Source: Arthrobacter rhizosphaerae (lineage in GTDB: Bacteria; Actinomycetota; Actinomycetes; Actinomycetales; Micrococcaceae). From it: a DNA stretch of 64,000 bases. Each line of letters opens with the position of its first letter. The first letter of the stretch is position 1. A program made the position numbers and the translations under genes. The stretch lies in the NCBI RefSeq assembly GCF_023062595.1, contig NZ_JALLAN010000007.1, positions 1-64,000 of the forward strand, written 5' to 3'. The notes beneath the pieces were generated by a model. It made no database searches. It saw nothing but the letters and a program-made list of their open reading frames with translations, and was not told the origin of the DNA. Shown piece by piece: positions 28,255 to 37,919 of the stretch.

Positions 28255-29724
28255 GTGGACTGGGTGGGGTGGTTCGACGCGCCGGACTACGGCTTTGCCC
28301 GGGAAGTACTGCAGCGGGGCATCGCGGCGGTCTACTTCATCGCGTTCCTGTCCGGCATGAACCAGTTTCCGGCGCTGCTGGGCGAACATGGCTTGCTCCC
28401 CGCTCCCCGATTCCTGGAACGGTATGGACGCCTGGCCCTGCCAACGCTCTTCCGCTGGCGATACTCGGACCGCCTCTTAAGGGCTGTCTGCTTGATGGGG
28501 ATGGCGATCGCCGTAACGCTAGTGGCCGGCCTGCCGCAGCTCGGGCCACCATGGCTTCCCATGATCGCCTTCCTTGCCCTGTGGCTGCTGTACATGTCCA
28601 TCGTGAATGTGGGCCAGACGTTCTACAGTTTCGGTTGGGAGATCCTGCTGCTGGAGGCGGGCTTTACCGTAGCCTTCCTTGGCTCGAACCAGACGGCTCC
28701 GCCGAAGACCATCCTCATCCTGCTGGCCTGGCTGCTGTTCCGCCTCGAATTCGGTGCCGGTATGATCAAAATCCGGGGCGGAAGTGAGTGGCGTAACCTG
28801 ACAGCCCTGTACTACCACCACGAGACCCAACCCATGCCGGGCCCGGTGAGCCGGCAGGCGCACCTCCTGCCCAAGCCTCTTCACAAGATGGAAGTCCTGG
28901 GGAACCATTTCGCCCAGTTGATTGTCCCCTTCTTCCTGTTCGCTCCCCAGCCGTTGGCGAGCATTGCGGCCGGGATCATCATCTTCACCCAGCTGTGGCT
29001 GGTGGCCACAGGGAACTTTGCCTGGCTCAACTGGATCCCCATCGTGCTCGCCTTTTCCGCCATCAGTGATTCGGTGCTGCACTCCCTGCTGCCGGCCATT
29101 CCGCTGGACCTGCACTCCGCGGAACAGCACTCCGCCGCGGGAGTGGCCAGCGACACGCCCCTGTGGTGGCTCGTCGTCGTTCTGGCTGCTTCCCTCCTGC
29201 TCGTGGTCCTGAGCTACTGGCCCATACGGAATCTCTTTGCCCATCGCCAGCTCATGAACGCCAGCTTCAACCGCTGGCAACTCGTTAATACTTACGGAGC
29301 TTTCGGCACAGTGACAAAGCGGCGGATCGAGATGGTGGTGGAAGGGACCCTCACTGAGGATCCGGACGACGGCGACTGGCGCGAGTACGGCTTCAAGGGC
29401 AAGCCCGGAGATGTGTACAGGCTGCCGAGGCAATGGGCTCCGTACCATCTGCGGCTGGACTGGCTTATGTGGTTCCTGCCATTACGCACGGTGCATGAGG
29501 AGTGGTTTTACGCTTTCCTCGGCAAACTCCTTGAGGCAGACCACCAGGTTCTGAAGCTGCTGCGCTATGACCCGTTCGACGGCGCCCGCCCCCGTTGGGT
29601 GCGCGTCCGCAGCTGCCTCTACCGCTTCTCCACCCGTGCGGAGTACCGGGGGACAAGGCAGCGCTGGATCAGGACGTCCCTTTCGGAAGTGATACCGCCG
29701 CTGTCCTTGCCACCGGATCAATAA
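28255..29724 (+). CDS. Lipase maturation factor family protein
   Basis: The 489-residue membrane protein resembles vertebrate lipase maturation factor LMF1 and its bacterial homologues. Conserved family features include the N-terminal WFDAPDYGFAREVLQRGIAAVYFIAF, GWEILLLEAGFTVAFLG, the segment FRLEFGAGMIKIRGGSEWRNLTALYYHHETQPMP, and the C-terminal soluble domain (YGAFGTVTKRRIEMVVEGTL). There are about seven membrane helices. In bacteria the role is not established. It starts with GTG shortly after a promoter. Confidence 0.9.
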   Translation: MDWVGWFDAPDYGFAREVLQRGIAAVYFIAFLSGMNQFPALLGEHGLLPAPRFLERYGRLALPTLFRWRYSDRLLRAVCLMGMAIAVTLVAGLPQLGPPWLPMIAFLALWLLYMSIVNVGQTFYSFGWEILLLEAGFTVAFLGSNQTAPPKTILILLAWLLFRLEFGAGMIKIRGGSEWRNLTALYYHHETQPMPGPVSRQAHLLPKPLHKMEVLGNHFAQLIVPFFLFAPQPLASIAAGIIIFTQLWLVATGNFAWLNWIPIVLAFSAISDSVLHSLLPAIPLDLHSAEQHSAAGVASDTPLWWLVVVLAASLLLVVLSYWPIRNLFAHRQLMNASFNRWQLVNTYGAFGTVTKRRIEMVVEGTLTEDPDDGDWREYGFKGKPGDVYRLPRQWAPYHLRLDWLMWFLPLRTVHEEWFYAFLGKLLEADHQVLKLLRYDPFDGARPRWVRVRSCLYRFSTRAEYRGTRQRWIRTSLSEVIPPLSLPPDQ

Positions 29725-29750
29725 ACATTCGCGCTGGCCGCTTGAAGTCG

Positions 29751-30422
29751 TCAGGCAGCCGGCTTGAGGGCGTACCGGCGCTCCGGACGGCCCGCGCCGT
29801 ATTTGAGCCGCACGTCCACCCTGCCTTCGTCGTTGAGATACTCCAGGTAACGCCGCGCACTCACCCGGGAAGTACCGAGAAGATCAGCGACTTCGGCGGC
29901 AGATAAATCAGTGTCAGAGGAACCAAGCACTTGCTCCACTCGCTCCAGGGTTTCCGGGCTGCATCCCTTCGGCAGAGGCCGCTGACCGCCCTCTACCCCG
30001 AACAAGCGGTTGACATCGGATTGCTCTGCGACGTTCTTGGACGAATCCAGGCCCTGGTAGGCGATCCGGTAATGCTCCAGCCGTTCCTGCAGATCCGTTT
30101 GGGAGAACGGCTTGATGAGGTAATGGACAATGCCGCCCCTCAATGCACGCCGCACCGTTTCCACCTCCCGCGCCGCACTGATCACCAGCACATCGAGCCT
30201 GGGAGCAACCTTACGAAGCTGCAGCATAAGGTCGAGCCCGTTCACATCAGGCAGATGGATGTCCAAAAGAACCAGGTCCGGCTGCAGCTCCTTGGTCTTC
30301 AGGATGGCGTCAGCACCAGTATGGGCAGCGCCAACGACGGCGAATCCAGGGGTCCGCTGGATGAACCCGGCATGCACCTTCGCCACCATAAAGTCGTCGT
30401 CGACTATCAGGACTTTGATCAC
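29751..30422 (-). CDS. CitB/DcuR-type response regulator
   Basis: The 223-residue protein has a receiver domain with phospho-acceptor D54 in LVLLDIHLP, the acidic pair VDDD and lysine in LIKPF, then a C-terminal helix-turn-helix (LSAAEVADLLGTSRVSARRYLEYLNDEGRV) of the DcuR/CitB type. It starts with GTG overlapping the stop of the sensor kinase gene, so the two are coupled. It probably activates the divergent tct transporter genes in response to a carboxylic acid. Confidence 0.93.
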   Translation of the reverse strand: MIKVLIVDDDFMVAKVHAGFIQRTPGFAVVGAAHTGADAILKTKELQPDLVLLDIHLPDVNGLDLMLQLRKVAPRLDVLVISAAREVETVRRALRGGIVHYLIKPFSQTDLQERLEHYRIAYQGLDSSKNVAEQSDVNRLFGVEGGQRPLPKGCSPETLERVEQVLGSSDTDLSAAEVADLLGTSRVSARRYLEYLNDEGRVDVRLKYGAGRPERRYALKPAA

Positions 30423-32014
30423 AGCTCCAGCCTCCGCTGCTTCAGTTCCGCTTTGAACACTGCTCCTCCATCATTGGCAACAGAGAGCTCGCCGCCGCGC
30501 CTTCGGCAGACCACTCGCGAGAGCGCGAGCCCGAACCCGCGGCCCTCCTCATTGCCCTGCTGCTTGGTGGTAAAGCCCTGCCGGAAAATATTCTCCACAG
30601 CGTCCGGGGAGACGCCCGGGCCGGAGTCACGGACGGTGACTGTCACGTCGTCGTCGCCCTCTTCCACCGACACCTTAACTATCGCGTTAGCCCTGCCCGT
30701 AACGGCGTCGAGAGCGTTATCCACAAGGTTTCCGACGACGGTTACCAGGTCCCGTGACAGTGTGTCGTCCACGCGTCCGAGCAAGGATTCCGGGTCCAGC
30801 TGCAAAGTGACTCCGCGCTCGGTTGCAAGGCTGGTTTTGGCGATCAGCAGGGCAGCCAATGCCGGATCCTCTATCCGGCTGGTGACCTCATCGTTAAGCC
30901 TGGTCCGGTCCAGGGTGGCGCCGTTGACAAACTGCACCACCGAATCGTACTCACCGATCTGGATAAGACCCGATATGACGTGCAACTGGTTGGCAAATTC
31001 GTGCGCCTGGGCCCGCAGAGTGTCGGTGGCCGTCCGGGTGGCCCCCAGTTCACGCTCCAGGGAGGACAACTCGGTCCTGTCGCGGAGCGTCGTGACGGAC
31101 CCGATGTCACGTCCCCGCGAGCGGATGGACACCCGGTTCAGCACCAACAGCCGCTCCCCCACCAGGACCAGTTGGTCCTGGCTTGACTGCTCGCGGGTGA
31201 GGACGTCCTTTAATGCGGCATCCACCGGGAGCGTTGCCAGGTTCTTGCCCACGCAGTCGGCCGGCAGGCCGAGCAGTTCACGGGCGCTGTCATTGGCCAC
31301 GGTGATCCGTTCATTGGGATCGAGTGCCACCACTCCCTCCTTCAGCCCGTGCAGCATTGCCTCACGGTTTTCCACCAGTCCGGTGATTTCACTGGGCTCC
31401 ATGCCCAGGGTCTGCCGTTTGACCCTCCGGGCCAGCAGCAGGGATCCGGCAACACCCAGCACACTGGCCACACCGAGGTAGGTCAGGAGATTCGGGGCGG
31501 CATCGCTCAGCCGCTCCAGCATGGACGGGTAGTGACGGCTGACTGACGCAATGCCGATCATCTTGCCCTTGTCGTCGAGAACAGGGACGTGGGCGGAAAG
31601 GAATACAGCTCCGGCTTCGTCCACTACGCCTGTCCATGACCTGCCCAGCATCACCCGGCTCTCGCCAAGTTCCAGGGGCTGGCCCAGCAGGCTTGGATCA
31701 GACGAGGCCACTACCGTCCGGTCAAGCTTGGCCAACGCAACCTGGGTTGCTCCGGAAACTGACCGGACGGACTCTGCCACGGCGGGAAGGGCCGCACCTT
31801 CCCGAGGTTCGGCGGTTGGCAGCAGCGTGCGAACTGTTGGGTTACTGCCCAGGGCCTCGGCAGCGGACAAAGCCTGACGTCCTTCGATCCGTTCAAAGGC
31901 GGCGGCGCTCTGCGCGAGCGAAATGGCTACCACGGCCACCAGGACGGCCAGGACTATCAGCAACTGGAGAACAAGGTACTGACCAGCGAGGGACATTCCT
32001 CTACGTCGAGTCAC
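30419..32014 (-). CDS. CitA/DcuS-type sensor histidine kinase
   Basis: The product has two membrane helices flanking an extracellular PAS-like sensor domain (residues about 40-180), a cytoplasmic PAS domain, and a kinase core with the dimerisation histidine in AQAHEFANQLHVISGLIQIGEY, the N box LVTVVGNLVDNALDAV, and DSGPGVSP. CitA/DcuS-like kinases sense citrate or C4-dicarboxylates. The frame reaches 32179, but the GTG at 32014 has an upstream GAGGAAA and gives the usual short N-terminus (531 residues). It is divergent from the tct genes. Confidence 0.92.
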   Translation of the reverse strand: MTRRRGMSLAGQYLVLQLLIVLAVLVAVVAISLAQSAAAFERIEGRQALSAAEALGSNPTVRTLLPTAEPREGAALPAVAESVRSVSGATQVALAKLDRTVVASSDPSLLGQPLELGESRVMLGRSWTGVVDEAGAVFLSAHVPVLDDKGKMIGIASVSRHYPSMLERLSDAAPNLLTYLGVASVLGVAGSLLLARRVKRQTLGMEPSEITGLVENREAMLHGLKEGVVALDPNERITVANDSARELLGLPADCVGKNLATLPVDAALKDVLTREQSSQDQLVLVGERLLVLNRVSIRSRGRDIGSVTTLRDRTELSSLERELGATRTATDTLRAQAHEFANQLHVISGLIQIGEYDSVVQFVNGATLDRTRLNDEVTSRIEDPALAALLIAKTSLATERGVTLQLDPESLLGRVDDTLSRDLVTVVGNLVDNALDAVTGRANAIVKVSVEEGDDDVTVTVRDSGPGVSPDAVENIFRQGFTTKQQGNEEGRGFGLALSRVVCRRRGGELSVANDGGAVFKAELKQRRLEL

Positions 32015-32178
32015 TGTGGTTGTTTCCTCTGGTGGTTCAGCAGGTCTGCCGGTTCTGCAGTAGGCGATTGGTTGCTCCGGTGCGTGTCCGCGCTGGCTAC
32101 CGGAACTATATCGCAGCACTTCGGGGGTGGGACGCCGGAAACGTGAACGCAATGAACTTAACTTTCTCTGCGTACACA

Positions 32179-32198
32179 AGAGTGATGCGCGTCACTCT
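32179..32198. promoter_or_regulatory. CRP/GlxR-like palindrome upstream of the tct operon
   Basis: AGAGTGA-TGCGCG-TCACTCT is a perfect inverted repeat with 7-bp arms and the N6 spacing and GTGA/TCAC core of CRP-family sites. It lies in the region between the divergent sensor kinase and tctC genes, a few bases upstream of a possible -10 TAGCAT at 32205. The factor is unknown; CRP or GlxR is likely, or the response regulator itself. Confidence 0.55.
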
Positions 32199-32259
32199 GG
32201 GGCCTAGCATCGGATCACCAGTCAGTTTTGCTGATCATTTTAGCGAGAAGAGGAACACC

Positions 32260-33270
32260 ATGCGCCAGAACCGCGCATTGCGAATTGCCGCCGTCGCCGC
32301 CGGCATCGCCCTGATGGCCACCGGTTGCGGTGCCACCGGGGGCAGCTCCACCAATACGTCTACCCCCGGCGCCGCTGCCGGGCCGGTGACCGGGCTCCAG
32401 ATCATGGTTCCCAACACCCCCGGCGGCGGTTACGACACCACAGCCCGTGTGGCAGCCAAGGTTCTCGACGACGAGAAGGTTGCAACCAACACCGAGGTCT
32501 TCAACCTTGCCGGCGCCGGCGGAACCGTGGGCCTGGCCCGCATCGTGAACGAAAAGGGCAACAGCGACCTCACCATGCTCATGGGCCTTGGCGTGGTGGG
32601 CGCGAGCTACACCAACAAGTCCGAGTCCAAGCTGACCGACACCACCCCGCTGGCCAAGCTCATCGAAGAGCCCGGCGCCATCATGGTCAACAAGGATTCG
32701 CCCTACAAGACCATCGGTGACCTCGTGACCGCGTGGAAGGCAAACCCCGGCTCCATCAGCGTCGGCGGCGGCTCCTCCCCCGGCGGTCCTGACCACCTGC
32801 TGCCTATGCAGCTGGCCGGAGCAGTTGGAATTGACGCCACCAAGGTGAACTATGTCGCCTATGACGGTGGTGGAGACCTCCTCCCTGCCATCCTGGGCAA
32901 CAAAATCGGCTTCGCTGCCTCCGGTGCGGGCGAGTACCTCGAGCAGATAAAATCCGGTGAGGTCCGCGTTCTGGCAACCAGCGGCGCCGAACGTCTCGAA
33001 GGTGTCGACGCACCCACGCTGAAGGAATCCGACATCGACCTCGAATTCACCAACTGGCGCGGCATCGTGGCTCCTCCGGGAATCACCGACGACGACAAGA
33101 CCAAGCTGATTGCCGCCCTCGAAAAGATGCACGGCACCGAGGGCTGGAAAGAAGCCCTGAAGAAGAACAGCTGGACTGACGCCTTTATCACCGGCGATGA
33201 GTTCGAATCCTTCCTGAGCGAGCAGGACAAGCGGGTGGCTGACGTACTCACGAAGCTTGGCTTGGCGTGA
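32260..33270 (+). CDS. tctC: Tripartite tricarboxylate transporter substrate-binding lipoprotein
   Basis: The 336-residue product has a lipoprotein signal (ALMATGC, lipidated C23) and a Bug/TctC-type binding domain: LQIMVPNTPGGGYDTTARVAAK, NLAGAGGTVGLARI and KANPGSISVGGGSSPGGPDHLLPMQL. Such receptors deliver carboxylic acids to the TctAB membrane pair. The ATG at 32260 has an AGGA ribosome site six bases before it; the frame is open far upstream but that portion lies over the divergent kinase gene. Citrate or a related acid is the likely ligand (inference from the adjacent kinase). Confidence 0.93.
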   Translation: MRQNRALRIAAVAAGIALMATGCGATGGSSTNTSTPGAAAGPVTGLQIMVPNTPGGGYDTTARVAAKVLDDEKVATNTEVFNLAGAGGTVGLARIVNEKGNSDLTMLMGLGVVGASYTNKSESKLTDTTPLAKLIEEPGAIMVNKDSPYKTIGDLVTAWKANPGSISVGGGSSPGGPDHLLPMQLAGAVGIDATKVNYVAYDGGGDLLPAILGNKIGFAASGAGEYLEQIKSGEVRVLATSGAERLEGVDAPTLKESDIDLEFTNWRGIVAPPGITDDDKTKLIAALEKMHGTEGWKEALKKNSWTDAFITGDEFESFLSEQDKRVADVLTKLGLA

Positions 33271-33779
33271 GCTCCTCACCATCTCTGACCTCCAGGCTCA
33301 AAGGCCGCTCCGAGCTGGGGGTAGCCCTCCTGCTCGGGGCGGCGGGCGTCGTCGTCCTGGTGGACGCCCTTCGCCTGGTAACCCCGTATTCCCAGTCAGA
33401 TCCGGTGGGACCGAAGACCCTGCCGTACATCGTGGCCGGCCTGCTGATCATCTGTTCTGTCCTGCTGGCACTGAACGTGCTGCGCGGCGGGCAGGGCGAA
33501 GCCGAAGGCGGCGAGGATGTGGACCTCACGCACCCCGCCGACTGGAAGACTGTCCTGCCTCTGCTCGGAGCATTCGTCGCCAACATCCTGCTCATTGATT
33601 GGGCCGGTTGGGTGATCTCGGGAACCGTGCTGTTCTGGGGAAGCGCCTGGGCATTGGGAAGCCGGCACTATGTCCGTGACGGCCTCATCTCGGTGGCCCT
33701 GTCCATCCTCACCTTTTACGGCTTCTATCTCGGTCTGGGCATCCCGCTGCCGGCCGGTCTCCTGAAGGGGGTTCTCTAA
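33267..33779 (+). CDS. tctB: Tripartite tricarboxylate transporter small membrane subunit
   Basis: The 170-residue TctB subunit has four hydrophobic segments ([59 protein letters not shown] and [20 protein letters not shown]) and the [15 protein letters not shown] signature. The GTG start overlaps the tctC stop (GTGA) and its stop overlaps the tctA start (TAATG), so the three transporter genes are translationally coupled. Confidence 0.92.
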   Translation: MSSSPSLTSRLKGRSELGVALLLGAAGVVVLVDALRLVTPYSQSDPVGPKTLPYIVAGLLIICSVLLALNVLRGGQGEAEGGEDVDLTHPADWKTVLPLLGAFVANILLIDWAGWVISGTVLFWGSAWALGSRHYVRDGLISVALSILTFYGFYLGLGIPLPAGLLKGVL

Positions 33780-35404
33780 TGGATGTGCTCTCCTCCCTCA
33801 TGGACGGCTTCGCTACGGCCCTGACCCCCATGAACCTTCTTTACGCCGTTATTGGCGTACTCCTGGGTTCCGCCGTGGGCGTGCTCCCGGGTCTTGGCCC
33901 GGCCATGACCATTGCTTTGCTGCTCCCGGTCACCTACGTCCTGGAACCCACCAGCGCCTTCATCATGTTCGCCGGCATCTACTACGGCGGTATGTACGGT
34001 GGCTCCACTACATCGATTCTGCTGAATACTCCCGGCGAATCGTCTTCGGTGGTCACCGCCATCGAAGGCAACAAGATGGCGAAAGCCGGCAGGGCCGCGC
34101 AAGCCCTGGCGACCGCAGCCATTGGTTCTTTTGTAGCGGGCACCATTGGTACCGCCCTGCTTGCAGTTTGCGCACCGATCGTGGTGGAGTTTGCCGTCAG
34201 CCTCGGCTCGCCCAGCTACTTCGCCATCATGATTCTCGCCCTCCTGGCTGTGACCGCAGTCCTGGGATCGTCACGGCTTAGGGGCTTCGCTTCCCTGGGG
34301 CTCGGACTGGCAATCGGCCTGGTGGGGATGGACTCCGTCACAGGCCAGCGCCGGCTTACCTTTGGCCAACCATTGCTGGCTGACGGCCTGGACATCGTGG
34401 TGGTGGCCGTGGCCATCTTCGCCGTCGGTGAGGCGCTGTGGGTGGCCGCTCACATGCGACGCACTCCGCTGCAGGTCATCCCTGTAGGACGTCCCTGGAT
34501 GGGCAAACAGGACTGGAAACGGTCCTGGAAGCCCTGGCTCCGCGGAACGGCCTTCGGCTTCCCCTTCGGTGCCCTTCCGGCCGGTGGAGCCGAGATCCCC
34601 ACCTTCCTGTCTTACGTGACAGAGAAGCGCCTCAGCAAGCATCCCGAGGAATTCGGCAAGGGGGCCATCGAAGGTGTTGCCGGCCCGGAAGCAGCCAACA
34701 ACGCGGCTGCTGCGGGAACCATGACGCCCCTGCTGGCCCTGGGCCTGCCCACGAATGCTACGGCGGCCGTGATGCTCGCAGCGTTCATCCAGTTCGGCAT
34801 CCAGCCGGGACCACAGCTGTTCGCCAGCGAGGGACCACTGGTCTGGGCCCTGATCGCGAGCCTCTTCATCGGCAACTTCCTGCTTCTGCTCATCAACCTG
34901 CCCCTGGCTCCGATGTGGGCAAAAATCCTGCAGCTCCCGCGGCCGTACCTGTACGCGGGCATCCTGTTCTTCGCCACGCTGGGCGCTTACTCGGTGAACC
35001 TGCAGGCGTTCGACCTGGTGCTTCTGCTGGTGCTCGGTGCGCTGGGCTTCATGATGCGCCGCTTCGGGCTCCCCGTGCTGCCTCTTATCCTCGGCGTCAT
35101 CCTGGGGCCGCGTATTGAAGGTCAGCTTCGCAAGACCCTGCAGCTGAGCGCCGGCGATCCTGCCGGACTGTTCAGTGAACCCATTGCAATCGGTGTTTAC
35201 ATCATTATTGCGATCATCCTCATTTTCCCGTTCCTGATGAAGCTTTGGCGCCGCAACCATCCGGCCCCCAGCCTCTTGTCCGCTAACGCCACGCGTGGAT
35301 CCGAACCGACAGACGTCACCCGCGGCAATGTCACCCATGCCAGCCACCGCTCCGATGGAAGCGATGGCGGCGACGGCGGCGATGCGGGCGACGGCGACGG
35401 GTAG
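33779..35404 (+). CDS. tctA: Tripartite tricarboxylate transporter large permease
   Basis: The 541-residue membrane subunit carries the TctA signatures [17 protein letters not shown] and [40 protein letters not shown], repeated as [32 protein letters not shown] in the second half. About twelve helices form the transport channel. The C-terminus is an unusual aspartate/glycine-rich tail ([15 protein letters not shown]) not needed for the fold. It is the third gene of the tct operon and is followed by a UspA gene. Confidence 0.95.
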   Translation: MDVLSSLMDGFATALTPMNLLYAVIGVLLGSAVGVLPGLGPAMTIALLLPVTYVLEPTSAFIMFAGIYYGGMYGGSTTSILLNTPGESSSVVTAIEGNKMAKAGRAAQALATAAIGSFVAGTIGTALLAVCAPIVVEFAVSLGSPSYFAIMILALLAVTAVLGSSRLRGFASLGLGLAIGLVGMDSVTGQRRLTFGQPLLADGLDIVVVAVAIFAVGEALWVAAHMRRTPLQVIPVGRPWMGKQDWKRSWKPWLRGTAFGFPFGALPAGGAEIPTFLSYVTEKRLSKHPEEFGKGAIEGVAGPEAANNAAAAGTMTPLLALGLPTNATAAVMLAAFIQFGIQPGPQLFASEGPLVWALIASLFIGNFLLLLINLPLAPMWAKILQLPRPYLYAGILFFATLGAYSVNLQAFDLVLLLVLGALGFMMRRFGLPVLPLILGVILGPRIEGQLRKTLQLSAGDPAGLFSEPIAIGVYIIIAIILIFPFLMKLWRRNHPAPSLLSANATRGSEPTDVTRGNVTHASHRSDGSDGGDGGDAGDGDG

Positions 35405-35470
35405 GCAGCACCCACTCCCCCGCCACGCCAGAAGATCACAAGGCACTAACCACAGACCACAGGAGAAACC

Positions 35471-35872
35471 GTGAGCATCATCGTTGGCTACGTTCCCACG
35501 CCCGAAGGGGCAGCAGCACTGGAAGCGGCAATCGCCGAGGCGCGAAAAAACAAATCGCTCCTCGTCATCATCAACTCCTCCCGCGGGGACGCCCTCGTGG
35601 ACAAGCGCTACGCCCAGGTGGAGGACATCGCCAGCATCGAGGAGCGCCTGAAGAAGGAAGGAATCGAGCACATCATCCAGCAGCCTGTGCGTGGAAACGA
35701 TGCCGCCACAGAGGTACTTCAGGCCGCGGAACAGCACCGTGCCGACCTCGTCGTCATCGGCCTTCGGAGGCGCACCCCAGTCGGGAAACTGATTATGGGG
35801 AGCACCTCACAGCAGATACTGCTCGAGGCGGACTGCCCCATCCTGGCCGTCAAGGCCGCTCCGGCGCACTAG
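35471..35872 (+). CDS. Universal stress protein (UspA family)
   Basis: The 133-residue single-domain protein has the ATP-binding G2xG9xG(S/T) pattern in GLRRRTPVGKLIMGSTSQQILLEADCPILAVK and the Usp N-terminus IIVGYVPTPEGAAALEAAI. It starts with GTG after AGGAGAAACC and follows tctA by 66 bases on the same strand, so it is likely in the tct transcript. The role may be ATP-dependent modulation of uptake or stress survival; the sequence does not decide. Confidence 0.9.
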   Translation: MSIIVGYVPTPEGAAALEAAIAEARKNKSLLVIINSSRGDALVDKRYAQVEDIASIEERLKKEGIEHIIQQPVRGNDAATEVLQAAEQHRADLVVIGLRRRTPVGKLIMGSTSQQILLEADCPILAVKAAPAH

Positions 35873-35929
35873 GCGCACCTCCGGGATTGGGTGCAGTAGC
35901 GACGTCGACGGCGGTGTGAACACCAAGAG

Positions 35930-35974
35930 AGCAGGCGGCGGATGGAAAGGAATTACTTCCACCCGCCGCCTGCT
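35930..35974 (+). terminator. Hairpin after the tct-usp operon
   Basis: AGCAGGCGGCGG at 35930-35941 pairs with CCGCCGCCTGCT at 35963-35974, with an extra GGAA/TTCC pairing inside. The 12-bp GC-rich stem lies 57 bases after the usp stop. No T-run follows, so termination may need a factor. Confidence 0.55.
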
Positions 35975-36071
35975 GCTGTCAGATGCAGACTGCCCTCATA
36001 ATCGATTCATCTACTAACCGTGCAACGGCTACCCCTTCAGCTGCTCCGTCCGGGCCGCTGGGAAGGACTCC

Positions 36072-37031
36072 ATGACAAGGTTCCGCCTGGCCATTCTTGA
36101 CGACTACCAAAACGTGGCTGAAGACTTCGCCCCTTGGAAATCCTTGGCCACCGACGGGGTGGAAGTGACAATTTTCAACACGCCCCTTGGCTCTGACAGC
36201 GCAGTCGCCGCTGCATTGGCGGAATACGAAATCATCGTGGCCATGCGTGAACGGACCCCCTTCCCTCGCCGCGTCCTCGAAAAACTGCCCCACCTGAAAC
36301 TGCTGGTCACTACCGGGGCCGCCAACGCTGCCATCGATCTTGAGGCCGCCAAAGAGAACGGCGTTGTTGTTTGCGGCACGGGCGGCTCCCCCGCTGCCGC
36401 TCCGGAACTGACCTGGGCCCTGTTGCTGGCCTTCACCCGCAACCTCACTGAAGAAGAAACCTCCCTGCGGAACGGCCGGTGGCAACGGACCGTGGGTTTC
36501 GAGCTGTCAGGCAAGACGCTGGGCATCGTGGGACTTGGCAAGATCGGTCACCGAATCGCCGCCTACGGCAAGGCGTTCGGCATGGACGTGCTGGCATGGA
36601 GCCAGAACCTGACCGACGAGACCGCCGCGGCCGCCGGTGTTCGGAAAGTCAGCAAGGACGAGCTTTTCCGGATGTCCGACGTCGTGAGCCTCCACTTGCG
36701 CCTCTCCGAACGGAGCGAGGGAATCGTCGGGGAAAGGGAACTGCGTCTCCTCGGACCTGAAGGCGTGCTCGTGAACACTTCGCGAGGCCCGCTGGTGGAC
36801 CAGCAGGCCCTCCTCGATGCCCTTCACGCAGGACATATCCGCGGAGCCGCGCTCGACGTCTATGATCAGGAGCCCCTGCCGCTTGGGCACCCGCTCCTCG
36901 ATGCCCCGAGGACTGTCCTCACTCCCCATCTTGGCTACGTCACCCACGAGAGCTACCAGGCTTTCCTCGGCGGGGCGTTCGAGGATGTCAGGGCCTGGCT
37001 CGACGGCGCACCGATCCGGAGATTGGCTTAG
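36072..37031 (+). CDS. D-2-hydroxyacid dehydrogenase family protein
   Basis: The 319-residue protein has the NAD-binding motif LGIVGLGKIGHRIAAYG and the catalytic residues of the family: arginine in SLHLRLSE, glutamate in DVYDQEPLP and histidine in LTPHLGYVT. The family includes phosphoglycerate, glyoxylate/hydroxypyruvate and other hydroxyacid dehydrogenases; the substrate is not evident. The ATG at 36072 follows AAGGA by five bases. It is convergent with the catabolic operon to its right and not part of it. Confidence 0.92.
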   Translation: MTRFRLAILDDYQNVAEDFAPWKSLATDGVEVTIFNTPLGSDSAVAAALAEYEIIVAMRERTPFPRRVLEKLPHLKLLVTTGAANAAIDLEAAKENGVVVCGTGGSPAAAPELTWALLLAFTRNLTEEETSLRNGRWQRTVGFELSGKTLGIVGLGKIGHRIAAYGKAFGMDVLAWSQNLTDETAAAAGVRKVSKDELFRMSDVVSLHLRLSERSEGIVGERELRLLGPEGVLVNTSRGPLVDQQALLDALHAGHIRGAALDVYDQEPLPLGHPLLDAPRTVLTPHLGYVTHESYQAFLGGAFEDVRAWLDGAPIRRLA

Positions 37032-37063
37032 CGGGCGCAGCTGACTTAAACGGCCGGGCCCGC

Positions 37064-37915
37064 TTAGCGGCCTGAGATTGGCCGGGCACCAGAGCGGCGG
37101 ACCGTGGCTTCGGCATGCTTGAGGATGGGGCCGTCAATCATCTTGCCCTTGAACTGAAAAACGCCCGACCCGGCGCTGGAGGCTGCTTCCAGAAGCTCGT
37201 TGGCCTCCGCAACCTCTGACTCGGAAGGTGCGTACGCGTCACGGACAACCGCCACCTGATTGGGATGGATGCAGGCCTTCGAGCTGAAGCCGGACGCCAC
37301 TGCATCACGGCTTTCTGAAGCCAGGCCAGCGAGGTCAGGGATGTTCACGTACACCGAGTCAACAGCTTCCTTGCCGTGGGCCCTGGCCGCAAGAAGCACA
37401 GCTGAACGGGAGTGCAGTGCAACGGCCCGGTAGCCGCCGTCGTCGTTCCTGCTCGAGGTTCCGCCAAGGGAGGCCAGCAGATCCTCGGCGCCCCACATCA
37501 GGGCCACCACGTTGGGTTCGGCCGCTATGGATGGAGCGTTGATGATTCCGGCTGCAGTTTCGCACAGCGCGATGACGCTGAACCCCTCAAGTGCCCGGAG
37601 CTGGGCCGCGCTCTCGGCTTTGGCGAGCATGATGGTCCGGTAGGGCGTATGGGCAAGGCAGTGCAGGTCCTTCTCGAACTCCTCGGTGCCCGCCGGATTG
37701 AGGCGGACAATGGTACGGGTGGGCTCGAGTTCCGGCACATCGCCCTTGGCGCCCAGCTGCGCGAGGATGGCGCCCCGGGCACGTTTTTTGTCTGCCGGCG
37801 CCACCGCGTCCTCCAGGTCAAGGATGACGGCGTCGGCCCTCTCCGCCGCTTTCAGGTAGCGTTCCGGGCGGTCGGCAGGGCAGAACAGGAGGGCAGGACC
37901 CATCACAAACGTCAT
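37064..37915 (-). CDS. CitE-like CoA-ester lyase (HpcH/HpaI family)
   Basis: The 283-residue TIM-barrel protein has ALLFCPADRPERYLKAAERADAVILDLEDAV at the N-terminus and VALMWGAEDLLASLGG in the middle, as in CitE, citramalyl-CoA and malyl-CoA lyases. In M. tuberculosis the corresponding gene Rv2498c, next to the same partners, encodes a lyase shown to act on (R)-HMG-CoA and citramalyl-CoA. By position it is the likely source of acetyl-CoA and acetoacetate at the end of leucine breakdown here, since no canonical HMG-CoA lyase (MvaB) gene is in the window. Last gene of the seven-gene operon. Confidence 0.9.
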   Translation of the reverse strand: MTFVMGPALLFCPADRPERYLKAAERADAVILDLEDAVAPADKKRARGAILAQLGAKGDVPELEPTRTIVRLNPAGTEEFEKDLHCLAHTPYRTIMLAKAESAAQLRALEGFSVIALCETAAGIINAPSIAAEPNVVALMWGAEDLLASLGGTSSRNDDGGYRAVALHSRSAVLLAARAHGKEAVDSVYVNIPDLAGLASESRDAVASGFSSKACIHPNQVAVVRDAYAPSESEVAEANELLEAASSAGSGVFQFKGKMIDGPILKHAEATVRRSGARPISGR

Positions 37916-37919
37916 GAAT

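Noticed and set aside
34271..35737. Leftward open frame of 488 codons opposite tctA and usp
   Set aside because: It lies antisense to clear tctA and UspA genes and has low-complexity composition without a recognisable motif.
37030..37068. Inverted repeat between the hydroxyacid dehydrogenase and the CitE-like gene as a terminator
   Set aside because: AGCGGGC and GCCCGCT are only seven bases each with a 20-base gap and no T-run, so the support is poor.
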